From: Clostridia bacterium
GTDB lineage: Bacteria > Bacillota > Clostridia > Christensenellales > CAG-138
Length of the DNA: 64,000 nt
Direction: 5' to 3'
Assembly (NCBI GenBank): GCA_017525875.1
Contig: JAFXSG010000008.1
Span: forward strand, 1 to 64,000
Numbering within the stretch: position 1 is the stretch's first letter; each line of letters starts with the position of its first letter. Of the stretch, positions 25,713 through 33,294 are shown piece by piece. A program made the translations under genes and the position numbers. The notes below the pieces were generated by a model. It saw nothing but the letters and a program-made list of their open reading frames with translations. It was not told where the DNA came from and searched no databases.

Positions 25713-26072
25713 TTACGCGTTCATGGCGTTGTTCGCAACGATAACGAGCTCGTTGAATGCGTTCATGTCGGTGACAGCGAGATCCGCGAGGACCTTGCGG
25801 TTCACGTCGACGCCCGCGAGCTTCAGGCCGTGAATGAGGTTAGAATAGTTGGTGCCGCAGATCCTGGCGCCGGCGTTGATGCGGGCGATCCAAAGGCTGC
25901 GATACTGCCTCTTCTTGAGCTTGCGGCCGACGTACGCGTAGGCCATCGACTTCATGACCTGCTGGCTTGCTGCGCGGTAGAGCTTGCTCTTTGCTCCATA
26001 ATAGCCCTTTGCGAGCTTAAAAACTTTGCGACGCTTCTTAACTGCGTTGACTGCTCTCTTGATCCTTGCCAT
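25713..26072 (-). CDS. rplT: 50S ribosomal protein L20
   Basis: A 119-residue ribosomal protein, the usual length. Recognisable are ARIKRAVNAVKKRRKVFKLA, AKGYYGAKSKLYRAA and RLWIARINAGAR-like (SLWIARINAGARICGT). It is essential for early assembly of the large subunit and in many bacteria represses its own operon by binding the leader mRNA. It is the last gene of infC-rpmI-rplT. Confidence 0.97.
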   Translation of the reverse strand: MARIKRAVNAVKKRRKVFKLAKGYYGAKSKLYRAASQQVMKSMAYAYVGRKLKKRQYRSLWIARINAGARICGTNYSNLIHGLKLAGVDVNRKVLADLAVTDMNAFNELVIVANNAMNA

Positions 26073-26087
26073 AGTTCCTCGTCCTCC

Positions 26088-26288
26088 TTATCTCTTGTAG
26101 GGGATCAGCTTGCTGATCTTGGACTGTTCTTCCTCAGCGATGTAAGCCGTCTTGCGAAGGTTACGGGTACGCTTCGTGGTTTTCTTGGTAAGGATGTGGC
26201 TCTTGTAAGCCCTGGCCCTTTTGATCTTGCCGCTCTTGGTGAAGCTGAAACGCTTTGCGGCGCCCCTATGGGTCTTAAGTTTCGGCAT
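26088..26288 (-). CDS. rpmI: 50S ribosomal protein L35
   Basis: A 66-residue basic protein, [20 protein letters not shown], the conserved L35 start, and further [18 protein letters not shown]. It has the usual length and the usual place between infC and rplT. AGGAGG lies before the ATG. Confidence 0.97.
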   Translation of the reverse strand: MPKLKTHRGAAKRFSFTKSGKIKRARAYKSHILTKKTTKRTRNLRKTAYIAEEEQSKISKLIPYKR

Positions 26289-26303
26289 GGGAATTCCTCC
26301 TGT

Positions 26304-26831
26304 TTATTGTTTCTTTGCCTCGGGTTTGGGACTGAGGATCATGGTCATGTTGCGGCCTTCCTGCTTTGCAGTGCGCTCCATGACTGCGTGATCCTGCACC
26401 ATTTCGTAAAATGCGTTCATAACGTCCAGACCGACGTCGCCGTGGCTGATCTGCCTGCCGCGGAAACGGATGGATGCCTTGACCTTATTGCCCGCCTTCA
26501 GGAACTTGATGCAGGCCTTGGCTTTGACTTCCATATCGTGCGTGTCGATCGTAGAAGAAAGACGGATTTCTTTGATCTCGATCGTGGTCTGGTTCTTGCG
26601 CTGTTCTTTTTCTCTCTTGAGCTGCTCAAAACGCGCTTTGCCGTAGTCCATGATCTTGCACACGGGCGGGTTGGCATTCGGAGCGATCCTCACGAGATCG
26701 AGATCCTTCTCTTCTGCGATTCGAAGCGCGTGATCGATCTTGACAATGCCAAGCTGCTCTCCGTCGCTTCCAATGAGCCGGACTTCCTTATCCGGAATCT
26801 CCTCATTGATCAACAATTCCTGAACTGCTAT
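26304..26831 (-). CDS. infC: Translation initiation factor IF-3, probable ATA start
   Basis: A 175-residue IF-3, which binds the 30S subunit and checks start codons. The N-terminal domain begins LLINEEIPDKEVRLIGSDGEQLG; the linker and C-terminal domain follow, with HDMEVKAKACIKFL and GRQISHGDVGLDVM. No ATG, GTG or TTG with a ribosome binding site lies at the position expected from other IF-3 proteins (a few residues before LINEE). An ATA codon at 26831-26829, preceded by AAGGTGG at about 8 nt spacing, fits best. Rare start codons (AUU, AUC, AUA) are known for infC and allow self-repression. The alternatives are ATGs at 26882 or farther upstream, which would add an unconserved extension. Product assignment is certain; the start is inferred. 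Confidence 0.93.
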   Translation of the reverse strand: MAVQELLINEEIPDKEVRLIGSDGEQLGIVKIDHALRIAEEKDLDLVRIAPNANPPVCKIMDYGKARFEQLKREKEQRKNQTTIEIKEIRLSSTIDTHDMEVKAKACIKFLKAGNKVKASIRFRGRQISHGDVGLDVMNAFYEMVQDHAVMERTAKQEGRNMTMILSPKPEAKKQ

Positions 26832-26981
26832 GGTTTCCACCACCTTGAAGTTTATTTTGTTCAAAACAAAAATGCGCTGCATTCCGCACCGCATCACAAT
26901 AAAGCTGTTGCTTTTGTTGCCTTCGACTGCGCCTGCATAAATACCTGCGGCGAGTGAGAAGCGGGCGGCTTCTGCTTGAAC
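26832..26981 (-). promoter_or_regulatory. infC operon leader, about 150 nt
   Basis: The stretch between the transcription start and infC is unusually long and contains short inverted segments. IF3-L35-L20 operons of Firmicutes often carry an L20-binding leader here. I cannot confirm that structure by eye. Confidence 0.35.
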
Positions 26982-26987
26982 ATTGTT

Positions 26988-27016
26988 ATTATAATGACCG
27001 TGAAAGGCTTTGTCAA
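26988..27016 (-). promoter_or_regulatory. Consensus promoter of infC-rpmI-rplT
   Basis: Minus strand TTGACA-N17-TATAAT, a perfect match to the housekeeping consensus, as expected for a ribosomal operon. Confidence 0.92.
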
Positions 27017-27058
27017 CAGTTTTTTTGCAAAAGCCGCAATATATTCGGCGTTTTTGCT

Positions 27059-27622
27059 TCAGATCTCAGTGAAAACGTAGGTCTCGGCTTCGTGCCCGAG
27101 CAGCCGCATGATCGAAAGCTCGTCCTCGGCGTCCGTGAGTGCGTTATGCTGCTCACAGTAGCAGCGGTCCCCGCTCAGCATGCGCAGGATGGGTTCAACG
27201 CCGAAGCCGCGCTTCATGCGGCCGGTGGAATAGCATTCCGCGGTCTCGGGGATCGCGGGGTTGAACTGCCTGTATCGGGCAAGGCCCATGATATCGAACC
27301 AGCGAAAGCCACGGAGCGCGGAGAGGACAGCCCGATCGAAGCGGGCGTTGTAGGCAAAGAGCTTTGTTATTCCCTGCTGCTTGAAAAACGCCGTCAGAGC
27401 GGCGACGGCTTCTTCCTTGGACAGCATTACCGGGTCGAGCCCGGGCAGGAAAAGGCTGTCCTCATAGATGCCGCCTCGCTCGTACTCAGGCTCTATCACG
27501 AAATACAGCCTGTTAAGCGGCAGGAACTCGCCGTCCCGCGCGGTGACGACGCCCACGCTCATCAGACGGTCATCCCAGTTGGTCTCGGTATCGAGTACGG
27601 CGATCAGTTCTTTTTCAGCCAT
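27059..27622 (-). CDS. DEDDh 3'-5' exonuclease, DnaQ/RNase T superfamily
   Basis: A 187-residue exonuclease domain protein. The catalytic motifs are VLDTETNWDDR (first acidic pair), YNARFDRAVL (second) and HNALTDAEDEL (His and last Asp). It is a stand-alone domain of the DNA polymerase III epsilon type, so it may trim DNA or RNA ends. The ATG at 27622 follows GGAGG by 6 nt and overlaps the end of the preceding gene by 8 nt. It is the last gene of the ECF run; the physical link to vitamin uptake is probably not functional. Confidence 0.85.
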   Translation of the reverse strand: MAEKELIAVLDTETNWDDRLMSVGVVTARDGEFLPLNRLYFVIEPEYERGGIYEDSLFLPGLDPVMLSKEEAVAALTAFFKQQGITKLFAYNARFDRAVLSALRGFRWFDIMGLARYRQFNPAIPETAECYSTGRMKRGFGVEPILRMLSGDRCYCEQHNALTDAEDELSIMRLLGHEAETYVFTEI

Positions 27623-28067
27623 TGTCAGCCTCCGCGCCTGCGTTAACAGGCAGTACGTTCTCCTCTCCGGGGAGCTGCAGAAACGCGAGCTCGATCTCTT
27701 CGTCCACAACGAACACGGTCAGCACCTTCCCGTCGCCGAGACCGGCGAGCAGGCAATAGACCTCCCCCGCCCTCGATACGTCGGACGGGAAGCCGGCGGC
27801 GCGCGACGCTTCGATCGCGGGCGTGAGGTCGGTATCCGCCATCATTTCGGCAACGGTCGTGCCCTGCCGGTGCTCGTGCTGATAGAGATCGGCCGCTTCG
27901 ACGGTCAGCCCGTGAGCGGCAAGCTCGCGAACGATCCGCGACGAAAGGCTGTTTTTTTCAAGCACGATGCGCCACACGAGCGCACCGATGAGAAGCGCCC
28001 CCGCAACGGCCAGCAGCAGGAGCGTTTGTTTCTGCCCGATTTTCGGTTTTGAGTTTACGGGCTCCAT
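27615..28067 (-). CDS. Single-span membrane protein of unknown function
   Basis: A 150-residue protein with a short cytoplasmic N-terminus, one membrane helix (TLLLLAVAGALLIGALVWRI, about 15-34) and an extracytoplasmic domain of about 115 residues (TVEAADLYQHEHRQGTTVAEM, VYCLLAGLGDGKVLTVFVVD). I recognise no family. It starts 1 nt after the EcfT stop codon and overlaps the exonuclease by 8 nt, so it is co-translated with both. It may be a small accessory protein, but nothing in the sequence indicates a task. Confidence 0.75.
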   Translation of the reverse strand: MEPVNSKPKIGQKQTLLLLAVAGALLIGALVWRIVLEKNSLSSRIVRELAAHGLTVEAADLYQHEHRQGTTVAEMMADTDLTPAIEASRAAGFPSDVSRAGEVYCLLAGLGDGKVLTVFVVDEEIELAFLQLPGEENVLPVNAGAEADNG

Positions 28068-28068
28068 A

Positions 28069-28884
28069 TCAGAACAGCGGGGGCAGCAGCTTCTGCGCGA
28101 TCACGATCGCGGCGATCAGCGCGGCCACGACGAAGATCGCGACGAGATCGCGCCAGGTGAAGCGGAGCACGCGCATGCGCGTTCTGCCCTCGCCGCCGTG
28201 GTAGCAGCGGCTCTCCATGGCCATTGCGAGCTCGTCCGCACGGCGGAAGGAGTTCACGAACAGCGGGATGAGGATGGGCAGCATCGCCTTCGCGCGTTTG
28301 AAGATATTGCCGCTTTCGAAATCCGCGCCGCGGGCGAGCTGGGCTTTCATGATCTTGTCCGCCTCCTCAACGAGGGTCGGGATGAATCTGAGCGCGATCG
28401 TCATCATCATTGCGAGCTCATGCGCGGGGAATTTGATTATTTTGAGGGGCGAAAGCAGTTTTTCGAGACCGTCCGTCAGCGCGATAGGCGTCGTGGTGAG
28501 CGTCAGAAGGCTGGTGCCGGCAATGAGGGTCGCGAGGCGCAGCACGATGAATATCGCGTTTTTAAGGCCGTCGCTGTAGATCTTGAAGATCCACCACTCG
28601 ACGAGCAGATCGCCCGTTTTGATGAGGAACAGGTTCATCAGGAACATCAGCGGCAGCAGCAAGCGCATCGGCTTGAGCGCTTTGAAGAGGTAGCTGATGC
28701 TCATGTGCGAGAGCAGCGTTACGACGATCGTGAACAGGATGACGATCGCGAAGACCTCTATCCTTTTGACGAGGAAGACGGCGACCACGAACGCGATCAT
28801 CAAGATAATCTTGGTCCTGGGGTCGAGCTTGTGCAGCGCGGAATCGCCGGGAACGTATTGGCCGAGGGTGATATCCTTAAGCAT
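28069..28884 (-). CDS. ecfT: Energy-coupling factor transporter transmembrane protein EcfT
   Basis: A 271-residue membrane protein that couples the two EcfA ATPases to vitamin-binding S components. It starts MLKDITLGQYVPGDSALHKLDPRTKI, the usual EcfT opening with the HxLDPRxK motif. It has several membrane segments and the cytoplasmic coupling motifs ARGADFES (Ala-Arg-Gly) and SRCYHGGEGRTRM near the C-terminus. The start overlaps EcfA2 by 8 nt. No S component is visible in the window, as expected for a shared group II module. Confidence 0.95.
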   Translation of the reverse strand: MLKDITLGQYVPGDSALHKLDPRTKIILMIAFVVAVFLVKRIEVFAIVILFTIVVTLLSHMSISYLFKALKPMRLLLPLMFLMNLFLIKTGDLLVEWWIFKIYSDGLKNAIFIVLRLATLIAGTSLLTLTTTPIALTDGLEKLLSPLKIIKFPAHELAMMMTIALRFIPTLVEEADKIMKAQLARGADFESGNIFKRAKAMLPILIPLFVNSFRRADELAMAMESRCYHGGEGRTRMRVLRFTWRDLVAIFVVAALIAAIVIAQKLLPPLF

Positions 28885-29725
28885 TGCGCACCCTCCCGAA
28901 CCATTCGATGAACTGCTCGTTCGTATAGATATTGTCGGGGACCGCTATGCCCTTTTCGCGGAGGGCTTTGGCAAGGCGCGCGGTCTGCGGCGCGTCGAGC
29001 CCCATGGCGATAAGGTCGTCCGTACGGGAAAAGATCTCGTCAGGCGTGCCCAGCGCAAAGAGCTTGCTCTCGTTCATGACGGCGATGCGCTCCGCGCTGC
29101 GGGCTACGTCCTCCATGGAATGGCTGACCATGATAACGGTGCAGCCGAGCTCCGTGCGCAGGTCGGATATGGTCTTCAGCACTTCGCGCCTGCCGCTCGG
29201 GTCGAGGCCCGCCATCGGTTCGTCGAGCACGAGGTACTTGGGTTTCATTGCGATGATGCCCGCGAGCGCCGCCCTGCGTTTTTCACCGCCGGAAAGCTCG
29301 AACGGGGACTTCTCGCCGAACTTCTCCGGGTCGAGGCCGACGGTGCGCATCGCCGCTTCGGCGCTCGCTTTGGCCTCCTCGGGGCTTTGGCCGATGTTTT
29401 TCGGCCCGAACATGACGTCGTCGAGCACGGTGCTGTCAAAGAGCTGGTAATCCGGGTATTGAAATACCATACCGACGAGCGCGCGGCCCTGACGGCGCTG
29501 CTTTTTATCGTTCATGTCGAACCCGTCCACGAGGACCCGGCCGCTCGTGGGCTGGATGAGCCCGTTGAGATGCTGAATGAAGGTGGATTTGCCGCTGCCG
29601 GTATGGCCGATGATGCCGAAAAACTCACCCTCGTTGATCGTGAGGCTGACGTTATCGACGGCAACGTGTGCGTTCGGCGTGCCGGGCATATACGTATGGG
29701 TCAGATTTTCAACAACAATGGGCAT
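28877..29725 (-). CDS. ecfA2: Energy-coupling factor ATP-binding protein EcfA2
   Basis: A 282-residue ABC ATPase of the ECF transporter. Walker A is GHTGSGKSTFIQHLNGL, the Q-loop VGMVFQYPDYQLFDSTV, the signature FELSGGEKRRAALAGI, Walker B YLVLDEPMAGLDPSG and the switch His VSHSMEDVAR. The Q-loop YPDYQLF and FELSGG forms are typical of EcfA2. It overlaps EcfA1 by 25 nt and EcfT by 8 nt. It forms a heterodimer with EcfA1. Confidence 0.95.
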   Translation of the reverse strand: MPIVVENLTHTYMPGTPNAHVAVDNVSLTINEGEFFGIIGHTGSGKSTFIQHLNGLIQPTSGRVLVDGFDMNDKKQRRQGRALVGMVFQYPDYQLFDSTVLDDVMFGPKNIGQSPEEAKASAEAAMRTVGLDPEKFGEKSPFELSGGEKRRAALAGIIAMKPKYLVLDEPMAGLDPSGRREVLKTISDLRTELGCTVIMVSHSMEDVARSAERIAVMNESKLFALGTPDEIFSRTDDLIAMGLDAPQTARLAKALREKGIAVPDNIYTNEQFIEWFGRVRNA

Positions 29726-30531
29726 AATTCCTCCGCCATCCCGTCAACGGTAAGCGCGTTCGATTCGGGCATGAGCCCGGCAGCGGTCAGTTTATCGCGA
29801 AGCTCGACCATCACAGGCACGTCCAGCCGCATCTCGCGGAGCTCCTCGCCCCTGCGGAAGATCTCCTGCGGAGTTCCCTCCATTGCGATCCTGCCGCCGT
29901 TCATCACGACGACGCGGTCCGCAAGCACGGCCTCGTCCATATACTGGGTGATCATGACGACCGTGATGCCGAGCTGCTTGTTCATGCTCTGCGCGATGTC
30001 GAGCACGGCTTTGCGGCCGATCGGGTCGAGCATTGCCGTGGCTTCGTCGAGAACGAGCACGTCCGGCCTGATGGCGAGCACGCCCGCTATCGCGATGCGC
30101 TGCTTCTGCCCGCCGGAGAGCATATGCGGCGCGGACTTGGCATAGTCCGTCATGCCCACCGCTTCAAGTGCGTTGTGCACGCGCTCGATGATCTCTGCCG
30201 TCGGAACGCCGAGGTTCTCCGGCCCGAAGCCGACGTCCTCCTCGACGACCGTGGTCACGATCTGGTTGTCCGGGTTCTGGAACACGATGCCGACCCTTTT
30301 GCGGATCTCCAGCGTCAGTTCCTCATCCGCTGTGTCCATACCGAAAACGGTCACAGTGCCGCTGTCCGGCAGGAGGAGCGCGTTCAGCATTTTGGCGAGC
30401 GTGGATTTGCCGCTGCCGTTGTGCCCTACGATCGCAAGGAACTCGCCATCGCGGATCTCGAGGCTGACGCCGCTCAGCGCTTTTTGCTCGGACCCGTCGT
30501 AGCTGTATTCAACTTCGTTAATACTGATCAT
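29701..30531 (-). CDS. ecfA1: Energy-coupling factor ATP-binding protein EcfA1
   Basis: A 276-residue ABC ATPase, first gene of the ECF operon. Walker A is GHNGSGKSTLAKMLNAL, the Q-loop GIVFQNPDNQIVTTVVEEDV, the signature MLSGGQKQRIAIAGVL and Walker B VLVLDEATAMLDPIGR. These are diagnostic of EcfA1 (EATAMLDP). It is preceded by its own promoter. It pairs with EcfA2 and EcfT to import vitamins such as riboflavin, folate or biotin, depending on S components encoded elsewhere. Confidence 0.95.
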   Translation of the reverse strand: MISINEVEYSYDGSEQKALSGVSLEIRDGEFLAIVGHNGSGKSTLAKMLNALLLPDSGTVTVFGMDTADEELTLEIRKRVGIVFQNPDNQIVTTVVEEDVGFGPENLGVPTAEIIERVHNALEAVGMTDYAKSAPHMLSGGQKQRIAIAGVLAIRPDVLVLDEATAMLDPIGRKAVLDIAQSMNKQLGITVVMITQYMDEAVLADRVVVMNGGRIAMEGTPQEIFRRGEELREMRLDVPVMVELRDKLTAAGLMPESNALTVDGMAEELCPLLLKI

Positions 30532-30584
30532 ATAATCCCGTCTCCGGAAAAAACCTTTCCCGGCAGTTTATACTCCAATTTTTT

Positions 30585-30613
30585 ATTATACAGCAAGGAA
30601 TTCCCCGTGGCAA
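30585..30613 (-). promoter_or_regulatory. Promoter of the ecf operon
   Basis: Minus strand TTGCCA-N17-TATAAT, close to consensus, with a leader of about 45 nt before ecfA1. Confidence 0.75.
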
Positions 30614-30618
30614 GTATA

Positions 30619-31497
30619 TTACACGCAAATACCCGGCAGCTTTTCGCGCGCGAAGGCGATAAAAGCGCGGCAGGCCGGCGAAACGGAATCGAGGTGCTTC
30701 GCCGCGATGCAGATGGTACGCGTGCAGTTCGGTTCGAGTTCCATTGCGGTAAGGTCCTCCCCCATCCCGCGGAGGATGAGCTCCGGTACGATGGTCATCC
30801 CAAGGCCGCGGCGTACCATCGCGATGGCGGCGTAGTCGTCGCTGACGGCGAAGCTGACCTTTGCGCGAACGCCGGCGCCGCGCAGGATCCTGCCGATATC
30901 GTAGTTCGTGCCCTCGCCGGGGATGATGAAATCGAGCTCCGCGATCCGTTCGAGCGGGAGCGCCTTGAGCTTTGCAAGCGGGTGGTCCTGCGGAAGGAGC
31001 GCAAGCAGCCTGTCCTCTGCGAGCGGGATGAACTCCAGCTCCTTGTTTGCGCTCTTGCTCGTGAAGCCGCAGTCGATCTCCTCGCCCGCGATCCAGTCCT
31101 CTATGGTCTTATAGGTATCCACGCGCAGGTCGAGCTTTATATTCGGATAGACCTCGTTGAATTCGCGGATCAGATCGGGCAGCCAGCATATCGCCGCGCT
31201 CGAAAACGCGCCGATGCGCACGCGCCCGGCTTTCAAGCCCTTTATCTCCGCGGCGACCTGATGGACTATATCGTCCCTGTTCACGACCTCGCGGATATGC
31301 GAGAGCATGCGCTCGCCGTCCTGCGTCAGGATCACACCGCTCTTGCTGCGCGCGAAGAGCGGAAAGCCGAACTCTTTTTCAAGCGAGGCGATGATGTGGC
31401 TGACTGCGCCCTGCGTGTAGCCGCTCTGTTCCGCCGCCGCGCTGAGGCTGCCGAGACGCGCAGTGCGCAAAAACATTCGGTAACTGTCGATATTCAT
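30619..31497 (-). CDS. LysR family transcriptional regulator
   Basis: A 292-residue LysR-type regulator. The winged helix-turn-helix is at the N-terminus (MFLRTARLGSLSAAAEQSG, YTQGAVSHIIASLEKEFG). The effector-binding domain follows (RVRIGAFSSAAICWLPDLI, ALPLERIAELDFIIPGEG, RRGLGMTIVPELILRG). It is transcribed away from the nucleoside-gate membrane protein gene at 31655, with a 157-nt region between them that holds a strong palindrome. Such divergent layouts usually mean that the regulator controls its neighbour. The ligand is unknown. Confidence 0.92.
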   Translation of the reverse strand: MNIDSYRMFLRTARLGSLSAAAEQSGYTQGAVSHIIASLEKEFGFPLFARSKSGVILTQDGERMLSHIREVVNRDDIVHQVAAEIKGLKAGRVRIGAFSSAAICWLPDLIREFNEVYPNIKLDLRVDTYKTIEDWIAGEEIDCGFTSKSANKELEFIPLAEDRLLALLPQDHPLAKLKALPLERIAELDFIIPGEGTNYDIGRILRGAGVRAKVSFAVSDDYAAIAMVRRGLGMTIVPELILRGMGEDLTAMELEPNCTRTICIAAKHLDSVSPACRAFIAFAREKLPGICV

Positions 31498-31512
31498 GCT
31501 TATCGCTCCGTT

Positions 31513-31531
31513 ATCAATAAATTTTATTAAT
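31513..31531. promoter_or_regulatory. Candidate LysR operator palindrome
   Basis: ATCAATAAA-T-TTTATTAAT, two 9-bp arms matching at 8 of 9 positions. It is AT-rich, has the T-N11-A form of LysR boxes, and lies 16 nt upstream of the regulator start. Confidence 0.5.
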
Positions 31532-31591
31532 ACTTACTATAACAAATATTCGCTTTTTTTGCAACATGATTTGATGTATAGTTGCGTTTGG

Positions 31592-31620
31592 ACTGCGGCC
31601 GGCCCACGGAAGACCGCAGT
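31592..31620 (+). other. Leader hairpin upstream of the nucleoside-gate protein gene
   Basis: ACTGCGG and CCGCAGT form a 7-bp stem around a 15-nt loop. It has no U-tract and its role is unknown. Confidence 0.3.
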
Positions 31621-31654
31621 GCGTATCACTATTTAAGAAAGGCAGTATATCCCG

Positions 31655-32854
31655 ATGAAAGCGAAGCTCAAGAGGAACCGCGAGGCCGAGAGCGGGAACT
31701 CCGTCTCCAGGCTGAAATTCTGGGTTTCTCCGCTGATTTTTCTTGTGGTATTCGTGGGGCTGATGCTGCTGTTCGCGATCCCGATGGGGCTGCCGAACGT
31801 GCTCAGCACCGTTATGAACACGGCGTTTGCGCTGCTTATCGACACCTGCTTCTACATCATGGCGATCGCCGTCATCATGGGCGCAGTCGCGGCGCTGCTC
31901 ACGGAGTTCGGCGTTGTGGCGCTGCTCAACCAGATGCTCAACCCGCTTATGAAGCCGCTGTACGGTCTTCCCGGTGCGGCCGCGCTCGGCATCGTGACGA
32001 CCTATCTTTCGGACAACCCCGCGATCCTCTCCCTCGCCGAAGACGCGGGCTTCCGCAAGTACTTCAAGAAATACCAGTTCTACGCGCTGACGAACCTCGG
32101 CACGGCGTTCGGCATGGGCGTTATCGTCTCCACCTTTATGCTCGGCCTGAACGTGACGGGCGGCAACGTTGTGATCGCGGTGCTGGTCGGCAACCTCGGC
32201 GCCATCATCGGCTCCATCGTGAGCACGCGGCTCATGCTGCTGCAGACGAAAAAGATCTTCGGCATCGAGGAATACGAGGACGAGGCGCCCGCCATTGCCG
32301 AGAATCGCAGCAGCTCGAGCGCGAAGAAGCCCGGCATCGGCATGCGCGTTCTGAACGCCGCGCTTACGGGCGGCAAGAGCGGCGTTGAGATCGGCCTTGC
32401 GATCATCCCCGGCGTCATCGTCGTCTGCACGCTGGTCATGCTGCTCACGAAGGGTCCTTCCGCAGACGGCACTTATACCGGGGCTGCTTTCGAGGGCATC
32501 GCTCTGCTCCCCCGTGCTGCGGAGAAGATCAAGTTCATCCTTCAGCCTCTGTTCGGGTTTGCTTCTTCCGACGCGATCGCCGTCCCGATCACCGCGCTCG
32601 GTTCCGCCGGCGCAGCGACGGGCATCGTAAAGGAGCTTGCGACCGCCGGCCTTGTGAACGCGCACGACATCGCCGTTTTCACCGCGATGTGCATGTGCTG
32701 GAGCGGGTATCTTTCCACCCATGCTTCCATGATGCAGGCGCTGCACCGCCCTGAGCTGACCGGAAAAGCGATCGTTTCCCACACGGTCGGCGGCCTTGCC
32801 GCGGGCTTTGCCGCGAACTGGCTGTTCAAGCTGATATCGCTCATCGCGCACTGA
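31655..32854 (+). CDS. Nucleoside-recognition (Gate) domain membrane protein
   Basis: A 399-residue polytopic membrane protein. It has a basic N-terminus and a membrane helix at about 24-46. Two Gate-type halves follow, the first around CFYIMAIAVIMGAVAALLTEFGVVALLNQ and the second around GVEIGLAIIPGVIVVCTLVMLL. It resembles membrane proteins named after the nucleoside recognition domain, a group also found in clostridia without a known substrate. The conserved stretch TTYLSDNPAILSLAEDAG is visible near residue 112. The divergent LysR gene and the palindrome between them suggest control by that regulator. Transport of a small organic compound is possible, but no substrate can be named. Confidence 0.75.
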   Translation: MKAKLKRNREAESGNSVSRLKFWVSPLIFLVVFVGLMLLFAIPMGLPNVLSTVMNTAFALLIDTCFYIMAIAVIMGAVAALLTEFGVVALLNQMLNPLMKPLYGLPGAAALGIVTTYLSDNPAILSLAEDAGFRKYFKKYQFYALTNLGTAFGMGVIVSTFMLGLNVTGGNVVIAVLVGNLGAIIGSIVSTRLMLLQTKKIFGIEEYEDEAPAIAENRSSSSAKKPGIGMRVLNAALTGGKSGVEIGLAIIPGVIVVCTLVMLLTKGPSADGTYTGAAFEGIALLPRAAEKIKFILQPLFGFASSDAIAVPITALGSAGAATGIVKELATAGLVNAHDIAVFTAMCMCWSGYLSTHASMMQALHRPELTGKAIVSHTVGGLAAGFAANWLFKLISLIAH

Positions 32855-32909
32855 TCGGCTTTTGCGGACTGCCTTCGATTTGATGTTTTGCAATATACTA
32901 AAAAACCGC

Positions 32910-32938
32910 TTGACATTTCAAATCGATGGTGTTAAAAT
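32910..32938 (+). promoter_or_regulatory. Promoter of tRNA-Pro
   Basis: TTGACA-N17-TAAAAT, 21 nt before the tRNA. Confidence 0.85.
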
Positions 32939-32959
32939 ACACAATGTTCGCAAGAGCGA

Positions 32960-33036
32960 CTGGGTGTAGCGCAGTTTGGTAGCGTGCTTGAATGGGGTTC
33001 AAGAGGCCGGAAGTTCGAATCTTCTCACCCAGACCA
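32960..33036 (+). tRNA. tRNA-Pro (anticodon GGG), CCA encoded
   Basis: A full cloverleaf: acceptor stem CTGGGTG / CACCCAG, anticodon stem CTTGA / TCAAG with loop ATGGGGT (anticodon GGG), and T arm GGAAG-TTCGAAT-CTTCT. The encoded CCA follows the discriminator A. The 3' third is copied 212 nt downstream. Confidence 0.97.
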
Positions 33037-33072
33037 AAAAAGACGGATAGGTTTTCCTATCCGTCTTTCTTT
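33037..33072 (+). terminator. Terminator of tRNA-Pro
   Basis: A 13-bp stem AAAGACGGATAGG / CCTATCCGTCTTT with a TTTT loop, followed by CTTTGG. It begins directly after the CCA. Confidence 0.9.
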
Positions 33073-33082
33073 GGTTCAGATA

Positions 33083-33220
33083 GAACGAACTCCGGGCTCT
33101 TGAACCCTAAGAGAGGGCGAATGCCGGTTGCCGAAGGCAATTCAGGCCATCCGGTGAATGGCCTGAAAGGCATGAGCCGGGCGGTCTTCCGAGCGAAGCG
33201 AGGTAATCCGCCCCGAGGCC
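33083..33220 (+). repeat. Structured direct repeat, copy A (138 bp)
   Basis: Nearly identical to copy B at 33486-33622; the only difference seen is one extra base within the GAGAGG/GAGGG run. Internal hairpins are TTGCC-GAA-GGCAA, TTCAGGCCAT/ATGGCCTGAA (10-bp stem) and GGGCGG/CCGCCC. No reading frame explains it. Its last six bases (GAGGCC) are also the first six of the tRNA 3' end copy that follows. Confidence 0.85.
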
Positions 33221-33248
33221 GGAAGTTCGAATCTTCTCACCCAGACCA
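33215..33248 (+). repeat. 34-bp copy of the tRNA-Pro 3' end
   Basis: Identical to 33003-33036: the end of the anticodon-side stretch, the T arm, the acceptor 3' strand and the CCA. It resembles an attachment-site duplication such as integrases leave at tRNA genes, but no integrase is present. Confidence 0.85.
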
Positions 33249-33250
33249 CG

Positions 33251-33294
33251 TCGTCGCAAGCTTTATATCGCTTGCGGCGACTTTTTTGTTTCAA
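33251..33294 (+). terminator. Second terminator after the tRNA-end copy
   Basis: Stem GTCGTCGCAAGC / GCTTGCGGCGAC (one mismatch) followed by TTTTTTG. It sits 2 nt past the copied tRNA end, at the same relative place as the genuine terminator of the tRNA. Confidence 0.85.

Noticed and set aside
27031-27056. Terminator of the exonuclease gene
   Set aside because: GCCG/CGGC with flanking GCAAAA/TTTTGC could form a hairpin, but the minus-strand sequence after it is A-rich rather than a U-tract, so it is not listed as a feature.
33094-33112. A tRNA-like anticodon arm (CTCTT-loop-AAGAG) in the structured repeat
   Set aside because: The 7-nt loop lacks the T at position 33 and no acceptor or T arm surrounds it, so it is not a tRNA.
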